A stretch of DNA of 64,000 nucleotides from an uncultured Clostridia bacterium. GTDB lineage: Bacteria; Bacillota; Clostridia; Lutisporales; Lutisporaceae. The notes below the pieces were generated by a model, which saw only the letters and a list, made by a program, of their open reading frames with translations, made no database searches and was not told the origin of the DNA. The position numbers and the translations under genes were made by a program. Shown here piece by piece: positions 44,206 to 53,673 of the stretch (the first letter of the stretch is position 1; each line of letters begins with the position of its first letter). The stretch lies in the NCBI GenBank assembly GCA_937930535.1, contig CALGKJ010000080.1, forward strand, positions 1 to 64,000. The letters are read 5' to 3'.

Positions 44206-45906
44206 ATGAGAATAGACAGAAAGCATATAGTATTTATAGTAATTTCTGTAGTATTGCTTTTGTTCTCATCTGTATCCTATAGATTTATGGGTCCAATTGT
44301 TTGTACAATATGGATCATATTCATAATTATCAATCATGGTATGAAGGGTGGGCTGATTTTTACCCTATTAATGAGCATTATTAGCATAATAGGTATGTAT
44401 ATAGACAGCTCAGCGGATAAAACCCTTGCTATTGTTGGAATGATCACATACTTTATTATGTCTTTAGGCATGGGGATTCCAATAGATTTAATGAAGCGTG
44501 AGCAAGCAAAGAGATTTTCCAGTGAGGAACGCTTAAGAAGAATAACAGATAATATGCAGGATGTTATTATTCAGATTAATCAATGTGGGATTATAAACTA
44601 CATCTCAACTTCTTGTCTGAAATGCTTTGGCTATCCACCTGAATATTATATTGGGAAAAACTTCTATGAATTTGTACATCCAGATGATAATGTTATAATC
44701 AAAAAAGCTGTTGAAGATACTTTTATGAACAAAGGCTTTAATGTTGCTATATATAGATATATCCATAAAGAAGGTAGTTTTGTATGGCTGGAATCTCTTG
44801 GAGAGGTCATTGGTGGTGATAAGAGGAATAAAGCACAGATTGTTATGAATTGCCGTGATATTACAGAAAGAAGAAAAACTGAAGAAAAAATTAAATACTT
44901 AAGCTTTCATGATTCATTAACAGGCTTGTACAACCGTGTATATTTTGAAGATGAGCTAAAGAAGCTTGTATATGCTAAAGTATTACCCTTATCAATTATT
45001 ATTGGGGACGTAAATGGATTGAAGCTAACCAATGATGTATTCGGACATTATGAAGGTGACCGCTTATTAGTTAAAATTGCTGATATTCTAACTCAAGCTT
45101 GCCGAAAAGAGGATATTGTTGCTAGGTGGGGTGGGGATGAATTTGCAATTTTATTGCCAAATACAGATGAAGCAGCGGTTTCTAAAATAGTAAAATATAT
45201 TCATGAAAAATGCAGCGAATGTTCGGGACCAATTAAAATAAGTATTGCAATAGGCACTTCCACGCAAGAAAAATATATAGAAGATATTAAAAACGTTATC
45301 AAGGAAGCGGAAGAGAAAATGTATAGTCATAAGCTATTAGAAAGCAGAAGTGTAAGAGGACATATTATTGATTCTCTTGAAAATACCTTATTTGAGACCA
45401 GCAATGAAACAAGGGAGCATGCCGATAGAATGATGGAAATGGGACGACGTCTAGGCAGAGAGCTTGGCTTATCTGAGGATAAGCAGAATGAGTTAGATTT
45501 ACTGGCACTACTGCATGATATAGGGAAGATTGCAATAAATGACAGCGTTTTGGAAAAGCCTAGCATGCTAAATGAAGATGAATGGGAAGAAATGAAAAAA
45601 CACCCAGAAGTCGGGTTTAGAATTGCCGAATCTACAAAGGAACTATATCATATTTCAGATTATATACTGACTCATCATGAAAGATGGGATGGAAAGGGAT
45701 ACCCACAGGGACTTAAGGGTGAGCAGATACCAAAGCTGTCACGCGTATTGGCAATCATAGATGCTTATGATGTTATGACACATGTACGCCCATACAAAAA
45801 GGCTTTAAGCTCTAGTGAAGCTATGGAGGAAATCAGAAAATGCGCAGGTTCACAATTTGATCCTGATATCGCTAGGGTATTTATCAATATGCTTGAAAAT
45901 GAGTAA
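44206..45906 (+). CDS. PAS-GGDEF-HD-GYP cyclic-di-GMP turnover protein
   Basis: The protein has 566 residues. Three or so membrane helices lie within the first 95 residues. A PAS domain (about 110-225), a GGDEF domain (about 230-375, with SLTGLYN and RWGGDEFAILL) and an HD-GYP domain (about 385-566, LLHDIGKIAI, HHERWDGKGYPQGLKGEQIP) follow. Both the cyclase and the phosphodiesterase motifs look intact, so it may make or degrade c-di-GMP depending on the signal. ATG after AAGGAGCTGG. It stands alone between terminators. Confidence 0.92.
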   Translation: MRIDRKHIVFIVISVVLLLFSSVSYRFMGPIVCTIWIIFIIINHGMKGGLIFTLLMSIISIIGMYIDSSADKTLAIVGMITYFIMSLGMGIPIDLMKREQAKRFSSEERLRRITDNMQDVIIQINQCGIINYISTSCLKCFGYPPEYYIGKNFYEFVHPDDNVIIKKAVEDTFMNKGFNVAIYRYIHKEGSFVWLESLGEVIGGDKRNKAQIVMNCRDITERRKTEEKIKYLSFHDSLTGLYNRVYFEDELKKLVYAKVLPLSIIIGDVNGLKLTNDVFGHYEGDRLLVKIADILTQACRKEDIVARWGGDEFAILLPNTDEAAVSKIVKYIHEKCSECSGPIKISIAIGTSTQEKYIEDIKNVIKEAEEKMYSHKLLESRSVRGHIIDSLENTLFETSNETREHADRMMEMGRRLGRELGLSEDKQNELDLLALLHDIGKIAINDSVLEKPSMLNEDEWEEMKKHPEVGFRIAESTKELYHISDYILTHHERWDGKGYPQGLKGEQIPKLSRVLAIIDAYDVMTHVRPYKKALSSSEAMEEIRKCAGSQFDPDIARVFINMLENE

Positions 45907-45921
45907 GAGAAATAGAAGCTT

Positions 45922-45978
45922 AAAGTCTGTGTTTTTCTGATGGGGTTAACTACAGAAAAAAGCACAGGCTTGATTTTT
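45922..45978 (+). terminator. Terminator after the GGDEF/HD-GYP gene
   Basis: AAGTCTGTG...TTTTTCTG / CAGAAAAA...CACAGGCTT stem with T-run. Confidence 0.75.
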
Positions 45979-46048
45979 GATATTCTGGTTGGAATCTACA
46001 GCGTATTATGTGGTACAATTATGAAATATAAAGCTAAGGAGGATTACT

Positions 46049-46843
46049 ATGGATTACATAAATTCTAATAAAGAAGCATGGGAGGAAGCCTTTGACCACC
46101 GCAAGGCGGGCTGGGGTGAGGATATAGCACAGCGTTTGAAATCTGAGGCTTACCCTTTTTTAGAAAAGGTGCTGATAGATGAGTTACTTCAATTGGACTT
46201 TACAGATAAATCCGTGGCTCAGTTCTGCTGCAACAACGGCAGAGAATTACTATCTATAATGAAGCTTGGAGCTAAAGCAGGAGTAGGCTTTGATATAGCA
46301 GAAAATATGATTGCATTTGCCAATCAAACAGCAAAGACATTAGAAATAAATTGCTCCTTCGTAGCTGCTAACATACTTGAAATTGATGAAAAATTCAATG
46401 ACAGCTTTGATTATATATTTATTACAATAGGTGCAATAACATGGTTCAAGGATCTGACTGTATTTTTTAAAAAGGTATCTGATTGTCTGCGAAAGGATGG
46501 TATGCTGATAATTAACGAAATGCATCCAGTTGTAAATATGCTGGGAGCAGAGGGGGAAGAAAACTATGATCCCACAGCTCCAAATATGCTTGTTAACTCA
46601 TATTTTAAAAAGGAACCCTGGATTGAAGGCGGTGGCATGGGATATATAAGTGGAGAGCCTTATGAGTCAAAAACCTTTTATAGCTATTCCCATACATTTG
46701 CTGATATCATAAATGCAATCAGCCAGAATAATATGTGCTTAACCAAATTAATGGAATTTGACTATGATATTTCTACTATGTTTGGTAAATTAGATTATAA
46801 AGGAATACCGTTATCCTATATTTTAATATGCAGAAGGTTATAA
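46049..46843 (+). CDS. Class I SAM-dependent methyltransferase
   Basis: The protein has 264 residues. Motif I-like VAQFCCNNGRELLSIMKLGAKAGVGFDIAENM and a later FNDSFDYIFITIGAITWF, HPVVNMLG and SHTFADIINAI match generic small-molecule methyltransferases. The substrate is unknown. ATG after AAGGAGGATT. A hairpin (46864-46920) follows. Confidence 0.8.
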   Translation: MDYINSNKEAWEEAFDHRKAGWGEDIAQRLKSEAYPFLEKVLIDELLQLDFTDKSVAQFCCNNGRELLSIMKLGAKAGVGFDIAENMIAFANQTAKTLEINCSFVAANILEIDEKFNDSFDYIFITIGAITWFKDLTVFFKKVSDCLRKDGMLIINEMHPVVNMLGAEGEENYDPTAPNMLVNSYFKKEPWIEGGGMGYISGEPYESKTFYSYSHTFADIINAISQNNMCLTKLMEFDYDISTMFGKLDYKGIPLSYILICRRL

Positions 46844-46864
46844 ATCTTAATAAATATATGAAGC

Positions 46865-46918
46865 TAAAGGGCATTTCTCATAAGCATTATACTCTTATTT
46901 GAGAATAGCCCCTTTTAA
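46865..46918 (+). terminator. Terminator after the methyltransferase gene
   Basis: AAAGGGC...TTCTCATAAG / CTTATTTGAGAA...GCCCCTTTT imperfect stem. Confidence 0.6.
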
Positions 46919-46970
46919 GTTAACTTATATTCAACTAACCGTTTATACAGATAGGAGTGTTTATACAGAT

Positions 46971-48200
46971 ATGAAGGATAGATGGAAAAAAGACATCGTT
47001 TTGTTTATATTCAGTCAAACTATATCGCTATTAGGTTCTTCTCTGGTTCAATATGCAATAATGTGGTATATTACACTCACCACTAAGTCAGGCTTTATGA
47101 TGACGATTTCTGCTATTTGTGGTTTTTTGCCGACTTTTTTTCTTTCACCCTTTGCAGGGGTTTGGGCAGATCGATATAACAGAAAAAAGCTTATTATACT
47201 GGCAGATTCGTTTATAGCCTTAGCAACTCTATTTATGGTCGTAATGTTTTTATTAGGCTATAAATCCATCGGGCTGCTTTTTGTTATGTCCTCCCTAAGG
47301 GCAATTGGTTCTGCTGTCCATATGCCTGCTGTTGGAGCTTTTATCCCTCAGATTGTACCTGAGGATAAGCTGACAAAGGTTAATGGAATCAACAGCAGTA
47401 TTCAATCTATGGTTATGCTGGTTTCTCCAATGCTAAGTGGAGCACTGCTTACTGTAGCAACTATTGAGTCTATTTTCTTCATAGATGTAGTTACTGCGGC
47501 TATTGCAGTTTCGATATTGCTGTTTTTCCTTAAGGTGCCAGCACATGCAAAAGCTCAGAGTCCACAGGAAGTCAGCTATTTCAAGGACTTGCGTGAGGGT
47601 GTATCATATATCAGGAAGCACACTTATGTAAGCAAGTTCTTTATATTCTGTGCCTTTTTCTTTTTTCTTATAGCTCCTGTAGCATTTTTGACTCCTTTGC
47701 AGGTCACAAGGAGCTTTGGTAATGATGTATGGCGTTTGACTGCAATAGAAATTACCTTTTCCATTGGTATGATACTGGGGGGCGTACTTATGGTTTCATG
47801 GGGTGGGTTCAGAAACAAAATTCATACCATGACACTGTCTAGTATTATTATCGGCTGCTGCACCTTTGCATTTGGTGTTGTGCCTGTGTTTTGGGTTTAT
47901 CTATCTATAATGGTTATTTGCGGACTTTCCATGCCGCTATTCAATACCCCGTCAATGGTACTGCTTCAGGAAAAGGTTGAAGCTGATTTTCTAGGACGGG
48001 TATTCGGAGTTTTAAGTATGATATCAAGTTCAATGATGCCTTTGGGTATGCTGGTGTTTGGACCTATGGCAGACATTATACCCATTGAATGGATTTTAAT
48101 TGGAACTGGGTTGTTGTTATTTGTACAAAGCTTTTTCCTGATTGGAAATAAAGACCTTGTTGAAGCTGGAAAACCAAAGGAAATGGCTAATAAAAACTAA
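46971..48200 (+). CDS. MFS exporter, MefA/DHA3-like
   Basis: The protein has 409 residues with about 12 hydrophobic segments. Landmarks are FAGVWADRYNRKKLIILAD (loop 2-3 motif) and GSAVHMPAVGAFIPQIVPEDKLTKVNGI, close to macrolide-efflux-like MFS proteins. Export of a drug or metabolite is inferred; the substrate is unknown. I choose ATG at 46971; the earlier in-frame start at 46899 overlaps the preceding terminator. AGGAG lies 13 nt upstream, a little far. Confidence 0.8.
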   Translation: MKDRWKKDIVLFIFSQTISLLGSSLVQYAIMWYITLTTKSGFMMTISAICGFLPTFFLSPFAGVWADRYNRKKLIILADSFIALATLFMVVMFLLGYKSIGLLFVMSSLRAIGSAVHMPAVGAFIPQIVPEDKLTKVNGINSSIQSMVMLVSPMLSGALLTVATIESIFFIDVVTAAIAVSILLFFLKVPAHAKAQSPQEVSYFKDLREGVSYIRKHTYVSKFFIFCAFFFFLIAPVAFLTPLQVTRSFGNDVWRLTAIEITFSIGMILGGVLMVSWGGFRNKIHTMTLSSIIIGCCTFAFGVVPVFWVYLSIMVICGLSMPLFNTPSMVLLQEKVEADFLGRVFGVLSMISSSMMPLGMLVFGPMADIIPIEWILIGTGLLLFVQSFFLIGNKDLVEAGKPKEMANKN

Positions 48201-48211
48201 TTCAATATTTT

Positions 48212-48246
48212 AAAGAGCTCCTTTTATGGGGCTCTTTATTTTTTAT
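48212..48246 (+). terminator. Terminator after the MFS gene
   Basis: AAAGAGCTCC / GGGGCTCTTT then ATTTTTTA. Confidence 0.85.
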
Positions 48247-48367
48247 GACAGTAAAGCATGTAACCTTTCTAAGTTAAGTTACAATATGAGTTATAAAACT
48301 TGTATGTAAAGTAACAGATGTAGTATAGTTAAGTTAAAACTAACTAACAGAAAGGGGAACATTGACG

Positions 48368-49318
48368 ATGCTTTATCCATTAAAGTTTATACCAATTTAT
48401 AAGGACGTTATTTGGGGCGGAAGAAACCTTGAACAAAAATATGGTAGAAAGCTTCCTAGTGATATGAAAATCGGAGAAGTTTGGGGAATTACTAATAGAC
48501 AAGAGGGAGTTAGTATAGTTAGCAATGGTTTTTTAAAGAATAAAACTATGCAGGATATTATAAATGAATATCCAACAGAGGTGCTGGGACAAACATATGT
48601 AAATGACGGAAAATTTCCGTTACTGATAAAAATAATTGATGCAAATGATAGTCTTTCAATTCAAGTGCATCCTGATGGGGTTGAAGGGAAAACAGAGGCA
48701 TGGTATATTATAGATGCAAAAGAGAGAGCTAAAATAGTATATGGACTAAATAGCGATGTCAACAAAGAGAACTTTATACAAGCTATAAAAGATAATAAAC
48801 TGAGGAATGTTATAAAAGAGGTTGAAGTAAAAGCAGGAGATATATTTTTTATACCTGCTGGAAAAATTCATGCATTGGGTGAAGGAATAATAGTAGCAGA
48901 AATACAGCAGAATTCCAATACAACCTATAGGGTATATGATTGGGATAGAGTTGGATTGGACGGACAACCAAGACAGCTGCATATTGAACAGGCATTAGAG
49001 GTTATTAATTTTAATGCTGAAAATGAAATATTATCAAAGCACTCGAGAATAGATAATGAAAATTATGTAATTCAAACACTGGTCGAATGTGATTATTTTA
49101 AGATTGAAGAAATTAATATTCACAGTAAATATTGCAGCTCCACAGATTTCAATAATCCAGAGATCATAATAAATATCGAGAATGAATTGAAGCTGACATA
49201 TGAAAGCGGGGAGGAAAAAATTGATATTATTGAATCAGTATTGCTGCCGGCTTCATTGGGAGCTTACAGTATAAATGGAAAGGGTAAGATTTTGAGGGTA
49301 TTATACAATAGTTTTTGA
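48368..49318 (+). CDS. manA: Mannose-6-phosphate isomerase, class I (cupin)
   Basis: The protein has 316 residues. Class I marks are FIPIYKDVIWGGRNLEQKYGR, IDANDSLSIQVHPDG (metal His), EAWYII, and FIPAGKIHALGEGIIVAEIQQNSNTTYRVYDW. It interconverts mannose-6-phosphate and fructose-6-phosphate with zinc. I choose ATG at 48368 for its spacing from AAAGGGGAAC; a TTG at 48362 is possible. It leads the sugar-use block and would bring mannose into glycolysis. Confidence 0.92.
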   Translation: MLYPLKFIPIYKDVIWGGRNLEQKYGRKLPSDMKIGEVWGITNRQEGVSIVSNGFLKNKTMQDIINEYPTEVLGQTYVNDGKFPLLIKIIDANDSLSIQVHPDGVEGKTEAWYIIDAKERAKIVYGLNSDVNKENFIQAIKDNKLRNVIKEVEVKAGDIFFIPAGKIHALGEGIIVAEIQQNSNTTYRVYDWDRVGLDGQPRQLHIEQALEVINFNAENEILSKHSRIDNENYVIQTLVECDYFKIEEINIHSKYCSSTDFNNPEIIINIENELKLTYESGEEKIDIIESVLLPASLGAYSINGKGKILRVLYNSF

Positions 49319-49349
49319 AGCTAAACTTAATTTTGAAATGGGGGTACAT

Positions 49350-50357
49350 ATGAAAAAGAATGTAACGTTGCAGGATATTGCAGAAGAATTAGGCGTAACA
49401 AAGGTAACAGTCTCAAAGGCCTTGTCCGGTAAAGAAGGGGTTAGCGAGGATTTGAGAAAGAAAATTATAAAAACCGCAGAAGAAATGGGCTATATGATGA
49501 ATTCCAGTGCCAAAGCATTAAAAACTCATAGAACCGGCAATATTGGAATAATTACAACTGAATTATTCTTAGAGGAAGATGAAAGCTTTTATACAAAGAT
49601 ATGTAAAAATATTTATTTAGAGGCTAATAAGCATATGCTTGATGTAATAGTTACAGTGTTAACAAAAAAGGAAGAAAAAAGCTTGGAGCTGCCGCAGATG
49701 TGTAAAGAAAGAAAAGTAGATGGAATACTGCTGGTAGGACAAATATCAATAGAATATATATTAGCACTGAAAAAGTTTGAAATACCATTTGTGATTGTGG
49801 ACTTCTACTACAAAGAATTAGAGGTTGACTGCATACTAACTGATAACTATTTTGCCAGCTATAGTGCAACCAGCTATTTGATAGAAAAGGGACATAAGGA
49901 AATAGGATTTTGCGGTAATATAAAGCTAACCAGCAGTATACAGGACAGATATTTGGGTTATATCAAGGCACTAATGGAGCATAGCATTTCAACTAGCAAT
50001 GATTATTTAATATTAGACAGAAATGATAAAGGCGAAATAATAGATATTGTTCTGCCTGAAAAGCTCCCGACAGCTTATGTTTGCAATTGTGATAGAGCAG
50101 CATATGAATTAATTAAGAAGTTGACATCAGCAAAATATTCAGTGCCGGATGATTGCTCTATTATTGGATTTGATGATGTTCAGCATAGTATTATTTCAAC
50201 TCCTAAAATAACTACAATAAGAGTAAAGACCGAGGATATCGCCAAATACTCTATCAGCAGAATAATTGAGAAAATTACAAAGCAGGATAGTGAGTTTAAG
50301 AGAATAGTTGTAGATACAGAGATAATCGAAAGAGACTCCGTGCGTAAAATGATATAG
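49350..50357 (+). CDS. LacI family transcriptional regulator (first)
   Basis: The protein has 335 residues. The N-terminal helix-turn-helix (VTLQDIAEELGVTKVTVSKALSGKEGVS) and hinge are followed by a periplasmic-binding-protein-like effector domain with the family marks VDGILLVG, GFDD and TTIRV. It would sense a sugar and control the flanking genes. I choose ATG at 49350 because GGGGG lies 5 nt upstream. It is 31 bp after manA and 82 bp before the binding-protein gene, whose promoter carries a pseudo-palindromic site. Confidence 0.88.
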   Translation: MKKNVTLQDIAEELGVTKVTVSKALSGKEGVSEDLRKKIIKTAEEMGYMMNSSAKALKTHRTGNIGIITTELFLEEDESFYTKICKNIYLEANKHMLDVIVTVLTKKEEKSLELPQMCKERKVDGILLVGQISIEYILALKKFEIPFVIVDFYYKELEVDCILTDNYFASYSATSYLIEKGHKEIGFCGNIKLTSSIQDRYLGYIKALMEHSISTSNDYLILDRNDKGEIIDIVLPEKLPTAYVCNCDRAAYELIKKLTSAKYSVPDDCSIIGFDDVQHSIISTPKITTIRVKTEDIAKYSISRIIEKITKQDSEFKRIVVDTEIIERDSVRKMI

Positions 50358-50387
50358 TTGACAAAAGTAAGTCAATAAAGGTAAAAT
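50358..50387 (+). promoter_or_regulatory. Promoter of the first sugar ABC operon
   Basis: TTGACA (50358-50363), 18-bp spacer, TAAAAT (50382-50387). The TTGACA touches the stop of the regulator gene. Confidence 0.7.
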
Positions 50388-50393
50388 AGACTT

Positions 50394-50415
50394 GTAAGGT
50401 AACCGATAACTTTAC
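50394..50415. promoter_or_regulatory. Candidate LacI-family operator
   Basis: Pseudo-palindrome centred on ACCGAT, with GTAAGGTAAC / ATAACTTTAC flanks. It lies just after the -10 box, where a bound repressor would block initiation. Confidence 0.55.
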
Positions 50416-50439
50416 AAAAGAATAAGGGGGGTACTGAAA

Positions 50440-51720
50440 ATGAAAAAACTATTTACAGTACTGTCTGTTTTACTTACGCTGGTATTTGTATTTACAGCTT
50501 GCGCACCTGACAAAACTGGGATGGAAGCTAATACTCAAGCCGCTAAAGACGACAGCAGTAAAGAAAAGGTACATATTACATTTGCTACGTGGGCTGGCGG
50601 AGACGAATTAAACGAGTTTCAACAAATAGTTGATAAAGTGAACACTGAGTCTAAAGAGTATGAAATAGAATTGTTAAGTATTCCAGCAGACTACTATACT
50701 AAGATTCAGACAATGATTGCAGGTAATACTGCTCCTGATTTGATGTGGTTATCACAAGAATACATTCCTGCTTATGCTGAACTGGGTGCTATCGAAGACA
50801 TTACTGATTTTGCAAGTAAAAACACCAGTATTGATCTTAATGATTTTTATGCGCCAACATTGGCTACAGCCAAATGGAATAACAAAATATACGGATATCC
50901 ATGGATAGCTCAACCTGTAATTATGTATTATAACAAAGATATTTTTGACAAAGAAGGCGCAGCATATCCAGAAGATATTACATGGAATGAGTTTATAGAG
51001 CTTGGTAAGAAGCTGACAAAGGATACTGATAATGACGGCAAAATAGATCAGTATGGATTTATAGTTAATGGCTGGCCTCCCATTCATACATGGCTGTGGA
51101 CTCATGGCGGCGGCGACATAGATGAGAATGGAAATGTTATAATTGATACACCTGAATCAAGAGCAGGTATAAAGGTACTATATGATATTCTGCATGTATC
51201 CAAAATAGCTCCAAGCAAAGCACTAGTAGACGCACAGGGCTTTGGTGAACAATTTAAAGCTGGTAAGATTGCTACATTTATGGGCGGAGCAGGAGATGAT
51301 TTTGAAAAAACTGTAACCTTTAAAGTAGGTTCAACAGTAGTACCCCACGCATCTGAACATGCTACCTTCAATTGGATTGCTTCGACTGTAATGTCTTCAC
51401 AAACAAAGAACAAAGAAGTAGTACAAAAAGCTCTTTCTGATTTAACAAACAAATTCTTTGATTGGAAGGTTGTTCCTCCTATTAAATCAAAATTTGGTAA
51501 GGTTTCAGAAATCAGACCTGACAAGCAAGCGGCTTTACCAGCTATAAAAGCTTCAATGGAATTTGCACGAGGATTTAACAATATGCCAATGCAAAATGAG
51601 ATTGGAACGATGATATGGGATAACCTCTATGACCCACTATTGAGAAATGAAAAGGGATTTGATGTAGATAAAGCAATTGACATAACCGCTGAAGAATTGC
51701 GTACGTTGTTAACAAAATAA
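50440..51720 (+). CDS. Sugar ABC transporter substrate-binding lipoprotein (first)
   Basis: The protein has 426 residues. The lipobox is FTAC (C21). The fold is a family-1 extracellular solute-binding protein: ITFATWAGGDELNEFQ, APDLMWLSQEYIPAYAELGAIEDI and YGYPWIAQPVIMYYNKDIF. It would deliver an oligosaccharide to the two permeases downstream. ATG after AAGGGGGGTA. A 158-bp gap with a large hairpin separates it from the first permease. Confidence 0.92.
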   Translation: MKKLFTVLSVLLTLVFVFTACAPDKTGMEANTQAAKDDSSKEKVHITFATWAGGDELNEFQQIVDKVNTESKEYEIELLSIPADYYTKIQTMIAGNTAPDLMWLSQEYIPAYAELGAIEDITDFASKNTSIDLNDFYAPTLATAKWNNKIYGYPWIAQPVIMYYNKDIFDKEGAAYPEDITWNEFIELGKKLTKDTDNDGKIDQYGFIVNGWPPIHTWLWTHGGGDIDENGNVIIDTPESRAGIKVLYDILHVSKIAPSKALVDAQGFGEQFKAGKIATFMGGAGDDFEKTVTFKVGSTVVPHASEHATFNWIASTVMSSQTKNKEVVQKALSDLTNKFFDWKVVPPIKSKFGKVSEIRPDKQAALPAIKASMEFARGFNNMPMQNEIGTMIWDNLYDPLLRNEKGFDVDKAIDITAEELRTLLTK

Positions 51721-51731
51721 TACAATCTGAT

Positions 51732-51837
51732 AAAAAAAGTTCTAGAGTATATAAATGGTGATAAAGGTTCTACACAGTCCCAAATAAGATGCACCATTTA
51801 TATAGATTTCTCTGGAATTTTTTTTATCCTCTCTAAA
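51732..51837 (+). promoter_or_regulatory. Large hairpin between binding-protein and permease genes
   Basis: Inner perfect 13-bp arms TATATAAATGGTG (51748-51760) / CACCATTTATATA (51792-51804). Outer imperfect arms (AAAAAAAGTTC / GAATTTTTTT) extend it. It could stabilise the upstream mRNA or reduce read-through. Confidence 0.7.
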
Positions 51838-51878
51838 AAAAGATGGACAATATATAAATCAAATGAGGTGAATATTCA

Positions 51879-52769
51879 GTGAACAAATATAAGTATAGGA
51901 AGATTCTAAAAAAATACGAGGGATATTTATTCATTTCACCCTGGATTCTTGGCATTCTTGTTTTTTTTCTCTTACCTGTAGGCTATTCCATATATATTAG
52001 CTTTACGAAATGGACAATCCTAGGAAAGCCTGTTTGGATTGGCTTAGATAATTACAGTGAAATATTTCGTGATAAAAGCTTTTACAATTCTTTATTAGTA
52101 ACCTTTAGGTACGCTGTGTTTGCAATACCCTTAGGGATGATTGCATCCTTTACTATTGCATTTATTCTCAACTCAGATATTAAGGGGTTAAGTTTCTATA
52201 GGACTATTTATTATTTACCCGCCGTAGTATCGGGAGTAGCTGTGTCATTGTTGTGGCGGTGGATATTAGATCCAGAGTTTGGATTGATAAATTCATTGCT
52301 AGCAATGGTTGGTATACAGGGACCGGGGTGGCTATCTGACCCGGCTTGGGTACTCCCATCCTACATTTTAGTCGCTATCTGGGGTGCTGGCGGAGGTATG
52401 ATTACATATCTGGTAGGCTTAAAGGAAGTTCCAAGCTCTCTATACGAATCTGCGGAGATAGATGGTGCAGGCTTTTTTACAAGACTTTTTAGAATTACAA
52501 TACCCATGATGACCCCTATACTCTTTTATAATTTAGTAATGGGTATTATTGGTTCCTTCAGAAAGTTTACAGATGCATATATATTAGGCGGTGCAGGCAA
52601 TCAAGGCAAGTTCTATCTGGTATATCTTTATGAGAATGCATTCAAGTTTTTTAAGATGGGATATGCCACTGCCTTGGCATGGGTTTTATTTATGATTATT
52701 TTGATGCTTACTTTACTGGTTTTCAAATCATCAAGTCTTTGGGTTTACTATGAATCCGAAGAAAATTAG
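51879..52769 (+). CDS. Sugar ABC transporter permease (MalF-type, first operon)
   Basis: The protein has 296 residues, six membrane segments and the permease EAA loop YESAEIDGAGFFTRLFRITIPMMTP. GTG start at 51879 after GAGGTGAAT. It pairs with the next permease to form the channel of a CUT1-type importer. Confidence 0.92.
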   Translation: MNKYKYRKILKKYEGYLFISPWILGILVFFLLPVGYSIYISFTKWTILGKPVWIGLDNYSEIFRDKSFYNSLLVTFRYAVFAIPLGMIASFTIAFILNSDIKGLSFYRTIYYLPAVVSGVAVSLLWRWILDPEFGLINSLLAMVGIQGPGWLSDPAWVLPSYILVAIWGAGGGMITYLVGLKEVPSSLYESAEIDGAGFFTRLFRITIPMMTPILFYNLVMGIIGSFRKFTDAYILGGAGNQGKFYLVYLYENAFKFFKMGYATALAWVLFMIILMLTLLVFKSSSLWVYYESEEN

Positions 52770-52780
52770 AGGTGAAAGAA

Positions 52781-53659
52781 ATGAGAATTAAAGATATAGA
52801 GCTCCTTAATACAAAACAAAAATCAGGGTTTAAAAGGAAAAAAATAACTAAAAAGCTAATTATACATTTGTTGCTAATTATGGGTGGAATAACAATGCTG
52901 CTGCCTTTCTTTTGGATGGTATCAACATCCTTGAAGGAAAACTCATTGCTATTTCAAATTCCTCCAAAGTTTATACCTAGTCCTGTTGCCTTACATAACT
53001 ATCCAGATGCAATAAATACTATCCCATACATGAGATATCTTTGGAATACTACATTTATTACAGTATCTAAAGCCCTTGGGGAAGTATTTATATCTGCATT
53101 TATTGCTTTTGGCTTTGCAAGATTTAAGTTCCGTGGAAAGAAATTCTTGTTTTTATTTTTACTGGCAACAATTATGATTCCGGGAGAGGTTACATTAATA
53201 CCCATGTTTATAATGTGGAGAAAATTAGGTGCAATAGATACATATGTACCTTTAATTCTTCCGGCATTTACAGGCTCTGCTGTTTTTATATTTTTCCTGA
53301 AGCAGTATTTTTCAGCTATACCTAAGGAATTAGAAGAAGCAGCAAGAATTGACGGCTGCAATTCCTTTCAGATTTTTTATAAAATCTTCCTGCCCAATGC
53401 AAAGCCTGCATTAATAACTATTGGAATTTGGTCTTTTCAAGGCAGCTGGAATGATTTAATGGGCCCTTTAATTTTCCTTAACAGTTATAAAAAGTTCACT
53501 TTACAGCTTGGATTATCAATGTTTCAAAGTTTGCATAAGGTAGAATGGGGACAACTAATGGCTGCATCTGTTATGACCATGATCCCTGTATTGATAATAT
53601 TTTTTATGGGTCAAAAATACTTTACAGAGGGAATTAAGTTTACTGGTATTAAAGGATAA
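52781..53659 (+). CDS. Sugar ABC transporter permease (MalG-type, first operon)
   Basis: The protein has 292 residues, six membrane segments and the EAA loop EEAARIDGCNSFQIFYKIFLPNAKPA. ATG at 52781 is chosen because AGAGGTG lies 6 nt upstream. No ATPase gene is present, as is usual when a shared MsmX-type ATPase serves several importers. Confidence 0.92.
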   Translation: MRIKDIELLNTKQKSGFKRKKITKKLIIHLLLIMGGITMLLPFFWMVSTSLKENSLLFQIPPKFIPSPVALHNYPDAINTIPYMRYLWNTTFITVSKALGEVFISAFIAFGFARFKFRGKKFLFLFLLATIMIPGEVTLIPMFIMWRKLGAIDTYVPLILPAFTGSAVFIFFLKQYFSAIPKELEEAARIDGCNSFQIFYKIFLPNAKPALITIGIWSFQGSWNDLMGPLIFLNSYKKFTLQLGLSMFQSLHKVEWGQLMAASVMTMIPVLIIFFMGQKYFTEGIKFTGIKG

Positions 53660-53673
53660 ATAGGGGTATGGAT

